Translations under genes and position numbers: made by a program
Origin: Triatoma infestans
Lineage: Eukaryota > Arthropoda > Insecta > Hemiptera > Reduviidae
Reading direction: 5' to 3'
Length of the DNA stretch: 64,000 bases
Assembly (NCBI GenBank): GCA_011037195.1
Contig: JAAEAF010014401.1
Coordinates: 1-64,000 of the forward strand
Shown: piece after piece, positions 43,594-55,100 of the stretch
Position numbering within the stretch: the first letter of the stretch is position 1
Layout of the letters: each line of letters opens with the position of its first letter
Notes under the pieces: generated by a model
The model's database searches: none
Told to the model about the DNA's origin: nothing
The model's input: only the letters and a program-made list of their open reading frames with translations

Positions 43594-43899
43594 TTCATTG
43601 GGCCAGTCCATCTTGCCATTAGCATCCAACCAACTATACCGACTTGTGCAAACTTTCATTGGGTCAGTCCATCTTGCCATTAGTATCCAACCAACTATAC
43701 CGACTTGTGCAAACTTTCATTGGGCCAGTCCATCTTGCCATTAGTATCCAACCAACTATACCGACTTGTGCAAACTTTCATTGGGCCAGTCCATCTTGCC
43801 ATTAGCATCCAACCAAGTATACCGACTTGTGCAAACTTTCATTGGGCCAGTCCATCTTGCCATTAGTATTCAACCAACTATACCGACTTGTGCAAACTT
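43594..43899 (+). repeat. 61-bp tandem repeat, five copies
   Basis: Unit begins TTTCATTGGGCCAGTCCATC. Unit landmarks GGGYCAGTCC are at 43,600, 43,661, 43,722, 43,783 and 43,844, exactly 61 bp apart, with only one to three differences between units. Not a multiple of 3 and no stable reading frame. Confidence 0.97.
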
Positions 43900-43905
43900 T
43901 CATCA

Positions 43906-44579
43906 TGTTTGCCCCTGATTGCCCTAGTTAACTTTTCGGGGTCAACGTTATTCTACGGAGTGATCTCTAAGGAGTACTGGGTCATAAGATTCCATAGCTA
44001 TAAGGAAAAAAGAACCTGCTTCTTAAAAATAGATTTAAATATCACCATTCTGTTCTGAATATTATTTATTCATTTAAATTTGCATTTATTCATTTCGGAT
44101 CAATGAGCAATTTTACTTCAATTATGCCATCAAAACATCTTTCTAATTGGAAATATCAAAAGTCCAATTTAAAATATCTAACCTTTACAAGTTCTTATAC
44201 AAACGTTTCCTAACTAACTGAACTTTTTACTTTATCATTACAAAGTTCGCTGCTCGGGGATCAACTGTTTTTATTTGTAAAATATTGTTACTTAGGATCA
44301 ATGCATTAAAAACTTCTACACGCTCCCACGTCGTTAATTTTTCAGGAAATAATCAACCATAATTCTGATTTCTGTATACTCTCGTACTTCGTGTTTCCTA
44401 CTTTGTATATTCAACATCATTTAATTAACGCGTTAATTTCAGAGTATAATTCGGTGATGTATGCACCGTTTTAATTCAGATTATCTTTAGTAATAAATTT
44501 CTCTTCAGGCGTCACGATAGATAGCAACCATCCATCCATCGCATTCGGTCAAAATCCGTCAGCCGGAAGGAAGTACAAC

Positions 44580-44629
<50 letters not shown>

Positions 44630-46399
44630 TATTATTATTATTATAAAGGATTATCATAAAGGAAACCATGCTAACAAACAATTCTTCCTAGAAATATGAT
44701 GCAAATAAAAGTGACAAATCCCTTGTGTCTACGGTGTGTAGAAGAAATTAAAAGAAAAATCATTGGAACCATTTCCCAGGAAATCGTTAAAAACAGAACA
44801 AAATCCATTCAGTAAGTGGTGGTAAGGTAATGAATGATTGACACCTTACAAACGTAAAATCAAGTTTGGACTTGCTGATATTTTTTTTACAGCACACATA
44901 ACACATGACGATTCACTAAAATCTATTTTCCAAATACAGAGATCGCCAAAGTTTGTATTTTCAGTGAAAACTCAATTGTGTAAATAACAATTGAGAAAAT
45001 ATACTTTCTCATTGTACAGTGAGAACGACAACTGACTATTAAATAGTAAGTAGATGTAAACACGCAACGCAAAAACAAGATGGCTGTGAGATAGAAATCT
45101 ACCATGGATATAATTTGTTCTTCACATGTAATTTGATTGGGTAATAAAGATACCCATCAGGGTTTTTTATTAGATTTTTATTAACAAATTTATCATCTGG
45201 GACTATGAATATGTCCAGGGGCTTGCACGGCATCAGGGAATTTTCCGTTGGGAGAACCATTACCAAAAAAAAAAAAACCAGCCGGTAAAACATAAAATTA
45301 TTCAAAACTAGATAAGTTTAAGCGACGACATGTTTTGAAATGTGTTAATGTTGGACAATAATTCCGACTTCAAAGTGAAATAGAACAGAACTATTCTGAA
45401 ATATCCAGCACCAATACTATTTTCAGACAGTATAAATCAAAATTTATTAACCTCAAAATATGAAACATAATAAGAAGCTTAAACTTAATATTCCGCTTAG
45501 GTACCATAGAATAGGGTTTCTCGATATTTTTCCAACCTGGTTCTCCCTGCCCGAGCTTCCGCCCGGCTTGTTCTTGAGGCTTATTCCTCTCATAAAGGAA
45601 AATTGGTAAGAACATGTTTTGAATTGACCATACTGTACTAATAATCGTAAAAATGCATATTATTACATTTTTCGTCACTAAAAGAATTTTTTTTATTAAT
45701 ATGATCCTCGAAGTTCAGAACAGAAACAAGTTTTTTTTAAAAAAAATGCTGTCCTATTGAAGTGAGCGATAACCTCAAGTCATTTCTGCCAGTTACATTT
45801 AATTACATTTAAGCAAAGTGTGAGTGATTACATTCAGCGATTCAGATGTTGCATTCAGTGACTGAGTAAATAATTCATCCGACTGAAGCTAGGAGAGTTT
45901 CCGACCTCTCATACAAGCACAAAGTAAGAGTATTCGTGGGGCAATGGAATTCTGGAATACAGGAAGAGCTTCATGGCGCATTAATGGCTGCGTTATTTAT
46001 TAATCCCTCACATTATACTTTTATGCTTTTCTATCAGTTGTCTCTGATGTGATTCGCAGAAAATATACTATGAAATACTTTGCTTTCTTCTATTGACCCC
46101 TACACTCTTGCGGAATCCACCCATTTAAAGAATTTTCACATGTAGCCTTCTAGGAGGTCCCCGGTTCGGAACTACTGTCCCAAAAGATTTTGGTCAAAAT
46201 CCGTAGCACGACTTTACTGATTTTTTCCTTCAGATTTTCGCAATTTTCACAAAAAGTTCAACAATTTATTAGTGTAATTACTTCTATTTTCTGGGGAAAT
46301 TGAGTTTCAGGGATTGCTGGGGGGGAGGCGAAAGAGTCATTTCATTGCAGGTGAGGTCATTGCATCAATCTATACAAAGGGGAATTAAACATTTAATTT
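43906..46399. other. Non-coding AT-rich region
   Basis: No supported gene. Holds a (TAA)n microsatellite at 44,582-44,641, an adjoining short (ATT)n tract, and a partial copy of the dispersed repeat family at about 46,170-46,350. Confidence 0.4.
44582..44641 (+). repeat. (TAA)n/(ATT)n microsatellite
   Basis: About 16 TAA units followed by ATTATTATT, making a small hairpin-forming inverted repeat. Confidence 0.95.
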
Positions 46400-46530
46400 T
46401 TTTTTAATTTAAGGTACGTCAACATCTAAGGTCATTGGCGCCCGGAGCCTTCTCAGTACACTGCCGGCCTCCGCACAGTGTTCTCTCGTTACAGACAATA
46501 CTGTCCAACACCGGATAGTGAGCTGTAGAG
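46400..46530 (-). repeat. SINE body, copy 2 (inverted to 29.5 kb)
   Basis: The minus strand gives GAGAGAACACTGTGCGGAGG, CCGGCAGTGTACTGAGAAGG, CTCCGGGCGCCAATG and an A-rich tail, matching the body and tail of the copy at 29,488-29,650. The tRNA head is not preserved. Confidence 0.65.
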
Positions 46531-47046
46531 GCTCCTAGGAACTAGACATTAGTAAAAGTTCAAATAAAGGGAGAAAATCTGTTAATTAGAACTGAAGCAT
46601 GTAGTAAAAAGAATTCATTTGACTGTTTTGCAATATAGTAATTTGTTGTAATTTTATTATTTTAGATTTTATGTGGGCCTAGTGTTTAGGACCAGTTACT
46701 CTTATTTATAAGGTGATATTTAATAGTTCGCAAGAATGTGAAATGTAAAAACTAGGTGGGCAATAATGGAACTAGTAAAGAACTCTAATTATTTCTAGCC
46801 TTCGTGAATTAATAGCTTAAAACGGCCAGATTTAACTAACGTTTCCTATATTGCAGTGTGTGTCTCCATGTGGGAAAACGGTGAAAGTTATCTGGTATGT
46901 AGGAATACAATTTAGAGAAACCACGCGTCTGGCCACAAGTAATTCCAGGAATGCCAAACTTTAACTGTACAAAACTAAAGAAATATTAATACAGTGTAAA
47001 GCTATCTGGTCAAACGACCGCTAGTTGTTTGTATGTGTGTCTGAAT

Positions 47047-47145
47047 TACTTGGATATGAACTACCCCCACCCACACTAAAAAAACAGTAGTTAACATCCA
47101 CACTTTTGGACCACTTATATTTTTCGACAAAATTCACTAGATGTT
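47047..47145 (+). repeat. ~97-bp direct repeat, copy 1 (upstream of LINE ORF1)
   Basis: GATATGAACTACCCCCACCC, CAGTAGTTAACATCCACACT and TTTTTCGACAAAATTCACTA match 47,490-47,588 at about 95 percent. Confidence 0.9.
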
Positions 47146-47489
47146 GCAAATTCTTTGGAAGTAAAATATCTATTAGTTAGACTTGGGGTTGCCTGCTTGC
47201 TGTGTTACTGTACAGACGTGTTTAAAATTGCTCTCTTTAAATCAGTCTATTTCGGTTGGTTTCAATGTTTTAAATTGTTAAATTTTGGTAAACATACAAA
47301 GCAGAAGTGTCTCCTTGAAAATACATTATCAATTCTTCGTAATAAGTACGAATTTTATGCAAAAACGTAATAATTATATAAGAAATTTTGATACATTATT
47401 TTGTACGTTGAAAAGAGACTCGTAGTGGTGGGAGTGTGCAGTGTATAGCAGAGTGGGGCGAACTAGCCAGAGCATCAACAATAACAAAT

Positions 47490-47588
47490 ACTTCGATATG
47501 AACTGCCCCCACCCACACTAAAAAAAACAGTAGTTAACAACCACACTTTTGGACCACTTGTATTTTTCGACAAAATTTACTAGATGTA
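47490..47588 (+). repeat. ~97-bp direct repeat, copy 2
   Basis: Second copy, 443 bp after the first and 71 bp before the ORF1 start. The placement is like a LINE 5' UTR promoter monomer. Confidence 0.9.
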
Positions 47589-47658
47589 ATAGTAATATAA
47601 GTAAACTATACACGTACTTTAAACAAATTATTAATTGTATTTATTCTGAATTCTCATT

Positions 47659-48445
47659 ATGAATATTGATGCGAAGCAACTTGAAATTCTTTTTGATAAA
47701 TATAAGAATGATATTAAGGTATACATTGAGGAAATAATACAAAGAGAATTAGGCAAATTAAATCTTTCAATGATAATAGAAGCGCAAAATGAAAAGTGTG
47801 AAAGTTTGTTGAAGGAAAATAAGGCACTCAAAGAAAATTTGGAGAAACAAAGAAGATTGATAGAATCGTTGAGGAGACAAAATAATTTGATATTATTTGG
47901 TATAACCGAATCCAAAGAGGAAACTTTCGATCGATTAGACAGTAATGTTTTGGATCTTTTTAATAAAGTATTGAAGGTCGAAATGAATAAAAATGATCTG
48001 AATTATGTGAGACGTATAGGATCCTCTATTAGTAGCAGAATTCGACCAGTTGCTGTATTTCTAATATTAAAAAAATGAATATTCTTTTAAATGCTTCCAA
48101 TTTTAAAGGAAGTGTCGCATTTAATTTGTCGCAGAAGACTACGATAAACAAACTCTGGAAGAACGTAAAGAGCTCATGAATATCAGATACAAACTGAAAG
48201 AAACAGGCCAAAATAGTAAGTTAAGGAGGAATGGCCTTGTCATTAATGGAAAATTCTTTCATTATCTGGATTTAATGAAACAGTACTTTCACTCTGAAAG
48301 TAAGCCTGGTGAGAAAGTAGAAGAGGAGAAGAATAGGGAAGAAGTTGAGGTCAAGATGAGGAAAAGGTCAAGAGTGGAGGGGTTCAGAGGCAGACCAGCT
48401 CTTCCGGCAGCAACAAAGAGTTTTGTCGTTCACGACGTGATTTAG
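47659..48445 (+). pseudogene. LINE ORF1-like protein (RTE/Jockey-type), one frameshift
   Basis: The ATG at 47,659 opens a 139-codon frame with an N-terminal coiled coil (ENKALKENLEKQRRLIESLR) and the NNLILFGITESKEE and LNYVRRIG...RPVAVFLI blocks typical of the nucleic-acid-binding ORF1 domain of insect LINEs. After a stop at 48,078 the same domain continues in a neighbouring frame (EERKELMNIRYKLKETG, then GLVINGKFFHY) to a basic, charged tail ending at 48,445. One small indel separates the halves. No endonuclease follows. Confidence 0.7.
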
Positions 48446-48502
48446 TCTCATCCATTAAATCAGATAAATACTAGTTATTGTCAATTAGGTAAAAACTCTG
48501 AT

Positions 48503-49526
48503 TCTGCCATTCCTAGCTTATATCTAGCGCCGAATATACTTACATACATAGGTAAATATTGGTCATCAAATGTCAAGAAGCAAGTGCTTATTGGATTTTT
48601 TTTTCTTATTTTGATATAATTTTTTTTACATAAAATCAATTATTCCTCACTTTTTAAATGTTTGAGAATTTCCTCCTTGCCTTGTGAAGTTCCGCCTCCT
48701 TGAAGTTCCTCAACGTCTGTGTGTCTTATTACTCCCTCTTTGCTAATCGAAAATTCGCGACATTTGCCTTTAAATTTCTTCTTTCTTTTAAATACTTAAC
48801 AGATAGTTTGCTGTCTTTGTGTTTCTTTCATACAGTTTCGCCCAATAGCTTTTATATCTAATATGTTATTTGTGTTTGGGATATCCTCGTATATCCCTTT
48901 ACCAGAAGATACACGGTTGATTATTTCATTCTAAATAAAATGCGGGCCTCTTTCTGAGGGTTTGAATTGCTTCTCATTGTCCTGCGCCTGCCACTGAGTA
49001 CTTAGAGATCCCTTTTGCCTCAGACTTGCCTGAGGTGGTTTTTGTCTTGTGGAGTGTCTTTTCTCCACTCTTCTGGCTCATTCTTCTCTACTATGTTGAC
49101 TTTTTGTTGTTTTCTTTTTGGGTTTCATTTATTTATTTATTGTTTTCCGCGGGTAAGTATTGGAAGTATATCAGTGTTCACCAGTGAGTGTCAGTTTTTA
49201 ATTGTCAAAGATTTGTTTTTAATAAAAACCGTATTTTCTTGAAAAATTTGGACAGCGAAAAACTTTATTTTCACCGAAAGTTACCCTAGTACCGAATCAT
49301 CGCACAAATATTTAATAATCTGCAATATTATACAGCTGCAGAACTTGTAATGTAGATTAGATTTGAACGGGAAGAGCGAACCTAGTTCCACTGTGACCTA
49401 CGATAAGAGTTCTATTGTGGATCCCCTATAATTATAGCATATCCCTCAGCTTCGCCCTCTTAATCAGGCCTAGCAAAGCTGAGAGTGACTCCGTCATGAA
49501 GCTCATGGCTTCGGGATTGCTTGTCC
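48503..49526 (+). repeat. 1-kb inverted repeat, left arm
   Basis: Near-perfect reverse complement of 51,181-52,195 over its full length (for example ATATCTAGCGCCGAATATAC and TAAGCACTTGCTTCTTGACA on the right strand). Contains a LINE 3' fragment at its inner end. Confidence 0.95.
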
Positions 49527-49850
49527 CCAATTGATGAAACCTTGTCCCCGCCAGGCCGGCACACTCACAAAGGATGTGTGCCAAGGTTTCCTCCTCAGTC
49601 TGCAGGATCGGCATAACGCGAAATCAGCAAGTAACAAGCGGTGCATGTGCCTATTCAGGCAACAATGCCTGTTAGTAGACCCACTATTAGCCTTGTATCC
49701 CCACGGCTATGGCTCAGTAGATCCCTGGTATATTTAGGCAAATGTCTCTTAATAAAGAGTTTTGCCTGCCTCTGTCTTGGTGTTCTCTCCCACCAATGCA
49801 GATTCTGTACTTCTATTCAACCCTTGATAGAAGTTTGAATTAGGCTCCTG
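49430..49850 (-). pseudogene. LINE ORF2 C-terminal region with Cys/His motif
   Basis: Minus strand: CLNRHMHRLLLADF, then EEETLAHILCECAGLAGTRF, the zinc-knuckle-like tail of R1/Jockey/I-type ORF2 (ETxxHILxxCxxLxxxR). The frame is broken near 49,614. Part of this lies in the inverted-repeat arm, so a second partial copy exists at 51,181-51,275. Confidence 0.65.
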
Positions 49851-50129
49851 GACAACCCGCAGAAGGGTTTGGGGCCTATATAGGTATCCTTCGAACCCTC
49901 CCTCAACTTGTTATGTAATAAAATAGAACTTTATATGTTTGTGTGACCTCCCCCCTCTCCCCCACAACCACCAATTTTCCCGGAAAAATGTTTCAAACAA
50001 GAAAGTTTAATAGTAAATAGGGTGTAGAGTTATAAAACTTACAGAAATGCCAGTTTACAAAACAAGCCAAACGTCACCCTTGCCCCCTCCCCCCCACAAC
50101 TTCACCAAAAATGAATATTCCCGGGAAAA

Positions 50130-51008
50130 AATTCGGCGATCAGTACGATCAAAGGCCGCCGACAGATCAACGAAGAACGCATAGACCTTTTGCCGTTTTC
50201 CTTATTTTATATTATACTCATTAAAGTCATTATGTGGTCTACCGTAGAGTATGTTCTCCTAAAACCTGCCTGAAACTCACCAATTATATTCTGTGCATCT
50301 GCCGATTTTCCTAATCTGTCCAATAAAAGGCCGGTGAAAAATTTAGCGATTTTATTGCAAAAGGAAATGCCCCTGTAACTGGTTACTTCATCACACTGCC
50401 TTTTTTATATAAAGGGAAGATGATCGAGTTTTTAAAAGAGTCAGGTACTTGACCCTTTTCGTAAAATATATTAAATAAGTACAGTATTCTATCTAAACAA
50501 TTATCCGGGCTATTTATATAGAACTCATAAGGAATCCTGTCCTGTCCGGGGGCTTTATTGTTTTTGGCCGTCCCAAGTACGTACATTAATACAGATTTGA
50601 GAAAAGGCGCATCTAAAATAACATTTGTCATGAATGGAATGGCATAACTTATTTTGTTGAAGTCAATAGAAGGTTTCCGTAAACACCTGAAATGATTAAT
50701 CCATTCTGTAACCTTGATACTAGTATCCAACTGAAAATTTTTTACTTTAAAGGAACGGACCAAAAGTCTTGACTATCTCTAACTTCTTTAAGTTTATTAA
50801 CAGTCACTACTAAGTGTTCTCTTTTTTTAAGCTTACATACATTCTTATAAAAACTACAGGTTTTAAAATAAATAAATTTAATAGTATCAGAATTGGTTTT
50901 TCTGTAAAGTTTTAGTAAATTAAAGGCACGAGAACGAGCGTACCAGCACTCCCTATCAAACCACGAATGTTTATATAATCTTCGATTACTATTTGGGGAA
51001 GTTAACAT
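50130..51008 (-). pseudogene. LINE ORF2 fragment: linker and N-terminal RT
   Basis: Minus-strand order: HSWFDRECWYARSRAF linker (50,742-51,008), then RT with KNNKAPGQDRIPYEFY, QVPDSFKNSIIFPLYKKG (50,383-50,763), then EFQAGFRRTYSTVDHI (about 50,230-50,280) in another frame. It lacks the YxDD core and is therefore a truncated copy. Confidence 0.8.
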
Positions 51009-51034
51009 ATTTTGTGAATAAACATATAGAATTA

Positions 51035-51176
51035 AATCCGTTATTTAAATCCTGGACAGGATAGGATTCCTTATGAGTTCTATATAAAAAGCCCGGATAA
51101 TTGTTTAGATAGAATACTGTAATTATTTAATATATTTTACGAAAAGGGTCAAGTACCTGACTCTTTTAAAAGAATA
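51035..51176 (+). repeat. Inverted duplicate of a piece of the LINE RT
   Basis: Reads in the plus direction the same PGQDRIPYEFY and GQVPDSFK-coding segment found on the minus strand at 50,430-50,560, next to the right arm of the 1-kb inverted repeat. So the inverted duplication included LINE RT sequence at its breakpoint. Confidence 0.8.
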
Positions 51177-51180
51177 ACAG

Positions 51181-52195
51181 ACAAGCAATCCCCAAGCCAT
51201 GAGCTTCATGATGGAGTACTCTCAGCTTTGCTAGGCCTGATTAAGAGGGCGAAGCTGAGGGATGTGCTATAATTATAGGGGATCCACAATAGAACTCTTA
51301 TCGTAGGTCACAGTGGAACTAGGTTCGCTCTTCCCGTTCAAATCTAATCTATATTACAAGTTCTGCAGCTGTATAATATTGCAGATTATTAAATATTTGT
51401 GCGATGATTCGGTACTAGGGTAACTTTCGGTGAAAATAAAGTTTTTCGTTGTCCAAATTTTTCAAGAAAATACGGTTTTTATTAAAAACAAATCTTTGAC
51501 AATTAAAAACTGACACTCACTGGTGAACACTGATATACTTCCAATACTTACCCGCGGAAAACAATAAATAAATAAATGAAACCCAAAAAGAAAACAACAA
51601 AAAGTCAACATAGTAGAGAAGAATGAGCCAGAAGAGTGGAGAAAAGACACTCCACAAGACAAAAACCACCTCAGGGCAAGTCTGAGGCAAAAGGGATCTC
51701 TAAGTACTCAGTGGCAGGTGCAGGACAATGAGAAGCAATTCAAACCCTCAGAAAGAGGCCCGCATTTTATTTAGAATGAAATAATCAACCGTGTATCTTC
51801 TGGTAAAGGGATACACGAGGATATCCCATACACAAATAACATATTAGATATAAAAGCTATTGGGCGAAACTGTATGAAAGAAACACAAAGACAGCAAACT
51901 ATCTGTTAAGTATTTAAAAGAAACAAGAAATTTAAAGGCAAATGTCACGAATTTTCGATTAGCAAAGAGGGAGTAATAAGACACACAGATATTGAGGAAC
52001 TTCAAGGAGGCGGAACTTCACAAGGCAAGGAGGAAATTCTCAAACATTTAAAAAGTGAGGAACAATTGATTTTATGTAAAACAAATTATATCAAAATAAG
52101 ATAAAAAAATCCATTAAGCACTTGCTTCTTGACATTTGATGACCAATATTTACCTATGTATGTAAGCATATTCGGCGCTAGATATAAGCTAGGAA
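51181..52195 (-). repeat. 1-kb inverted repeat, right arm
   Basis: Reverse complement of 48,503-49,526 with few differences. The arms are separated by 1654 bp of LINE sequence. Confidence 0.95.
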
Positions 52196-55100
52196 CCCTT
52201 CATACCGGATACGAGTCCATGTTATAAGTGCGATACAGCAGCCCAATTCAGGGGAGCAACGAGATGCAATGTGTTCAGAAGCCCCATAATTCTGATCAGT
52301 GACCTAACATTGAAACCATTGCAACGGAAAACACTCCGCAATAAATGCTAACTTTATAAACTGGAAAATAAAAAGATAAAATACAAAATTATGAAAGGTC
52401 CTATACACTCACATTAAACGCAAAAATATCAGGAATATCAGGAATAAAATGTCATTACAATTAACATAGCAATGTCAAAGCCTTCACAAAATATAACAAA
52501 AGGCTGCTAGTGCTAGTGGCCTCACAGCCGGCTGCTGCCTTTTCAATACAAAGGTATCAAAGACAAGCACCGATAAAGCCCTGTCTATTGAACAGAAGCC
52601 ACCTGGTCTTTGAAAGTCGCCGATGGGCGACCAAATCTGGCCACTGACCTGAATCACTGGTCGCCGACCTAACCAAGGTCGCACAAGGTCGCACGCTACT
52701 AGAGATGTCTTAGTGTGAGAACTTACTTACACACTTGACAGTGTGTGAGTAAGACTAATATAAACTTTCGCCCCACTGGAAGAGGGGACCATTATATCAT
52801 CATTATACCAGTAGCCACATTATTATATCTATCATTTTACAGCAGCAGTTATACTTGAGTTCCGAGCCCGTCCCTATACAAGGTTTTACTTATAATTACT
52901 TTCATAGTTGTGCATATTAGTTTATTTATTTTAATCATATTAAATTATTTGTTATTTAACTCTTAAAATTATTTATTTACTTTTCTCAAATCATATTAAT
53001 TGTAGTTACCATTAGGCTCATTCAAATTATTGTTAAAATATATTCTATTTTTATAAATTCAGTGTTAGTAATTCTCTAAACTAACTTCCGCCTAATAAAT
53101 CCCTCTTCAAGACATCTAACTTCATACCTCAGGAATCACGACAATTGATTCCACTACATAATCGATTTGATATATTGTGAGGAAGAATTTCCTCCGAATT
53201 TTTAAGTCAAATTTGGTATTAATAATCTTAATCTCTATAATTGCAGTATTTGTAAAGTGGTGTGTGAGTTACACATCAATTTTTTTTGATTTAATGTGAC
53301 CTATTTATAATCAAGAGGAATCTAGGTTAAATAAAGTTAGCAAGGTGTATTGAAATATTTTTCACTTTTTTACTGGAGTTAGAATTTTATCCAAGAAATG
53401 CTTGATATATATCTAATTAGATGGAGCCATGAACAGCAAACAGTAACATTAGTATTCCGCTGGCATGCTTTCAAGTTCTGACATCAGATTTCAATGTGCC
53501 GCGACTCAATTATATGTGATTTCTTTTTAAAAAGCAGTAAGGTTAATTTCATGAGGTTTGTGTTTTCCATTTTAATTTATTTGAACTTTAAACTGATGGA
53601 GACACAATTTTATAATGTTTTTGGAGCAATCACATGTTCATTGTGATTATCTCGGTTTATTATTATATCTGCCAACAATTATGATGCTTACAAAAGTTTT
53701 CATGCTCTAAATAAGGAATGAGTAAATACTTGAAGTAAATTTCATTAAAGTAAATTTTTTTTTTTAAATTTATCTGCAAAATCTTTTAATAGATGATAAC
53801 CCCTGTCTCACGTTGATCTACATTCTAATATAATAGGCATGTATGCCTAATTTATTATCTTTTTTTCATGTAAAACACTTAGATCTTAGAGTTGAGACCG
53901 CTTCTGTGGTTTGTTAAAACCGACGTTTCACCTATAACACAGTAACCTTTTTTATAGAAGGATCGCCTCTAAAGCTGTTATACACTGACAAGAAGCAGGA
54001 TGGGTAGTGTAGAGCAGCCAATGGAGCGGTGGAGCTTAGTTTCCTCCTCTATTCTGTAAATGTCTGTTCATAATACGAGGTTCTAATTTTCTCTCCCTTG
54101 CGTATGATTGGCTATCGGGTGTCGCGGACTTTATCTTCTCTCCCACTTCCTGTTGCTAAAGTGTGGAAATCGTTAAATATTTTTCCATTTTTTAAATATT
54201 TTCTCCTTCGAGGAAGGAGTGAATAGTGAGATTCCACATTTAGTATTTATAGTCGAAAAATTTAAACCACCGATAACTTCTATACGATTGTATACAGACA
54301 TTGCAGATATACAGTTTATTTGCCATAAATTTCATTGAAGTCAGGAGGTAAATGAGGAGCAATTTTTTGTGAAGCGAGATCTAAAAATTATAATTTGCAA
54401 TTCGTTTCCGTTATCTTTTTTTCGGGGGGAAATTATTTTTACCGAAATGCTAGAAGTGTTGAAGAAGTGTTGCTTCTTTGCTTGTAAACTGTTACTGTAG
54501 TGCAGTTGGGTTGGGTTTGTTAGATGCAAATGCCTAGTGACTTACAAGGTAGTCTCAATCTAAATCTCTCCTGTCTTCTTTGTTACTGTGTTATCTGTAT
54601 TCTATATTATTCAGAAAATATTACAGTTCCACTGTCTAAATAATATTGCGAGCATTGAACGTTTAGTAGAAATTTCCAGTTGGAAGCAAATTGTATAGTG
54701 AGAGATTTCCACAACATTTCTTCCTTTTTTTCGTGAACAATGCATAATATGAAAAAGGAAGAGAGGAGAGAGGGAACAGAAATGATGGCTTGCAAGAATA
54801 CATATATCTTTCATTGTGAGAGACATTACAGTGGCTGTGCTACTACAGTGCCAGTACGTGCTCTGGATGTACAAAGTAAGTCTCAGGGACCTGGAGATAG
54901 TAGCGATGGCCCTGTTCAACCTGACAGTAGCACCGTATAGTACATCCCTCTTCTGGCAATATATATATATATAATACATATGTCATGCAATACTGGGAAA
55001 ACCACCACTATCCATGTTTGTATGTATGCCCGTCCATTATATGATCTGTGAGTGAAATATTTAATCAAACTGGTCTAACAAAGTGTATTTTGTTACTAAT

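Noticed and set aside
44582..44641. CRISPR-like or regulatory array
   Set aside because: Plain trinucleotide microsatellite. No CRISPR array exists in this eukaryotic window.
52713..53150. Possible solo LTR (TG...CA ends)
   Set aside because: No target duplication, no second copy and no internal retroelement sequence beside it.
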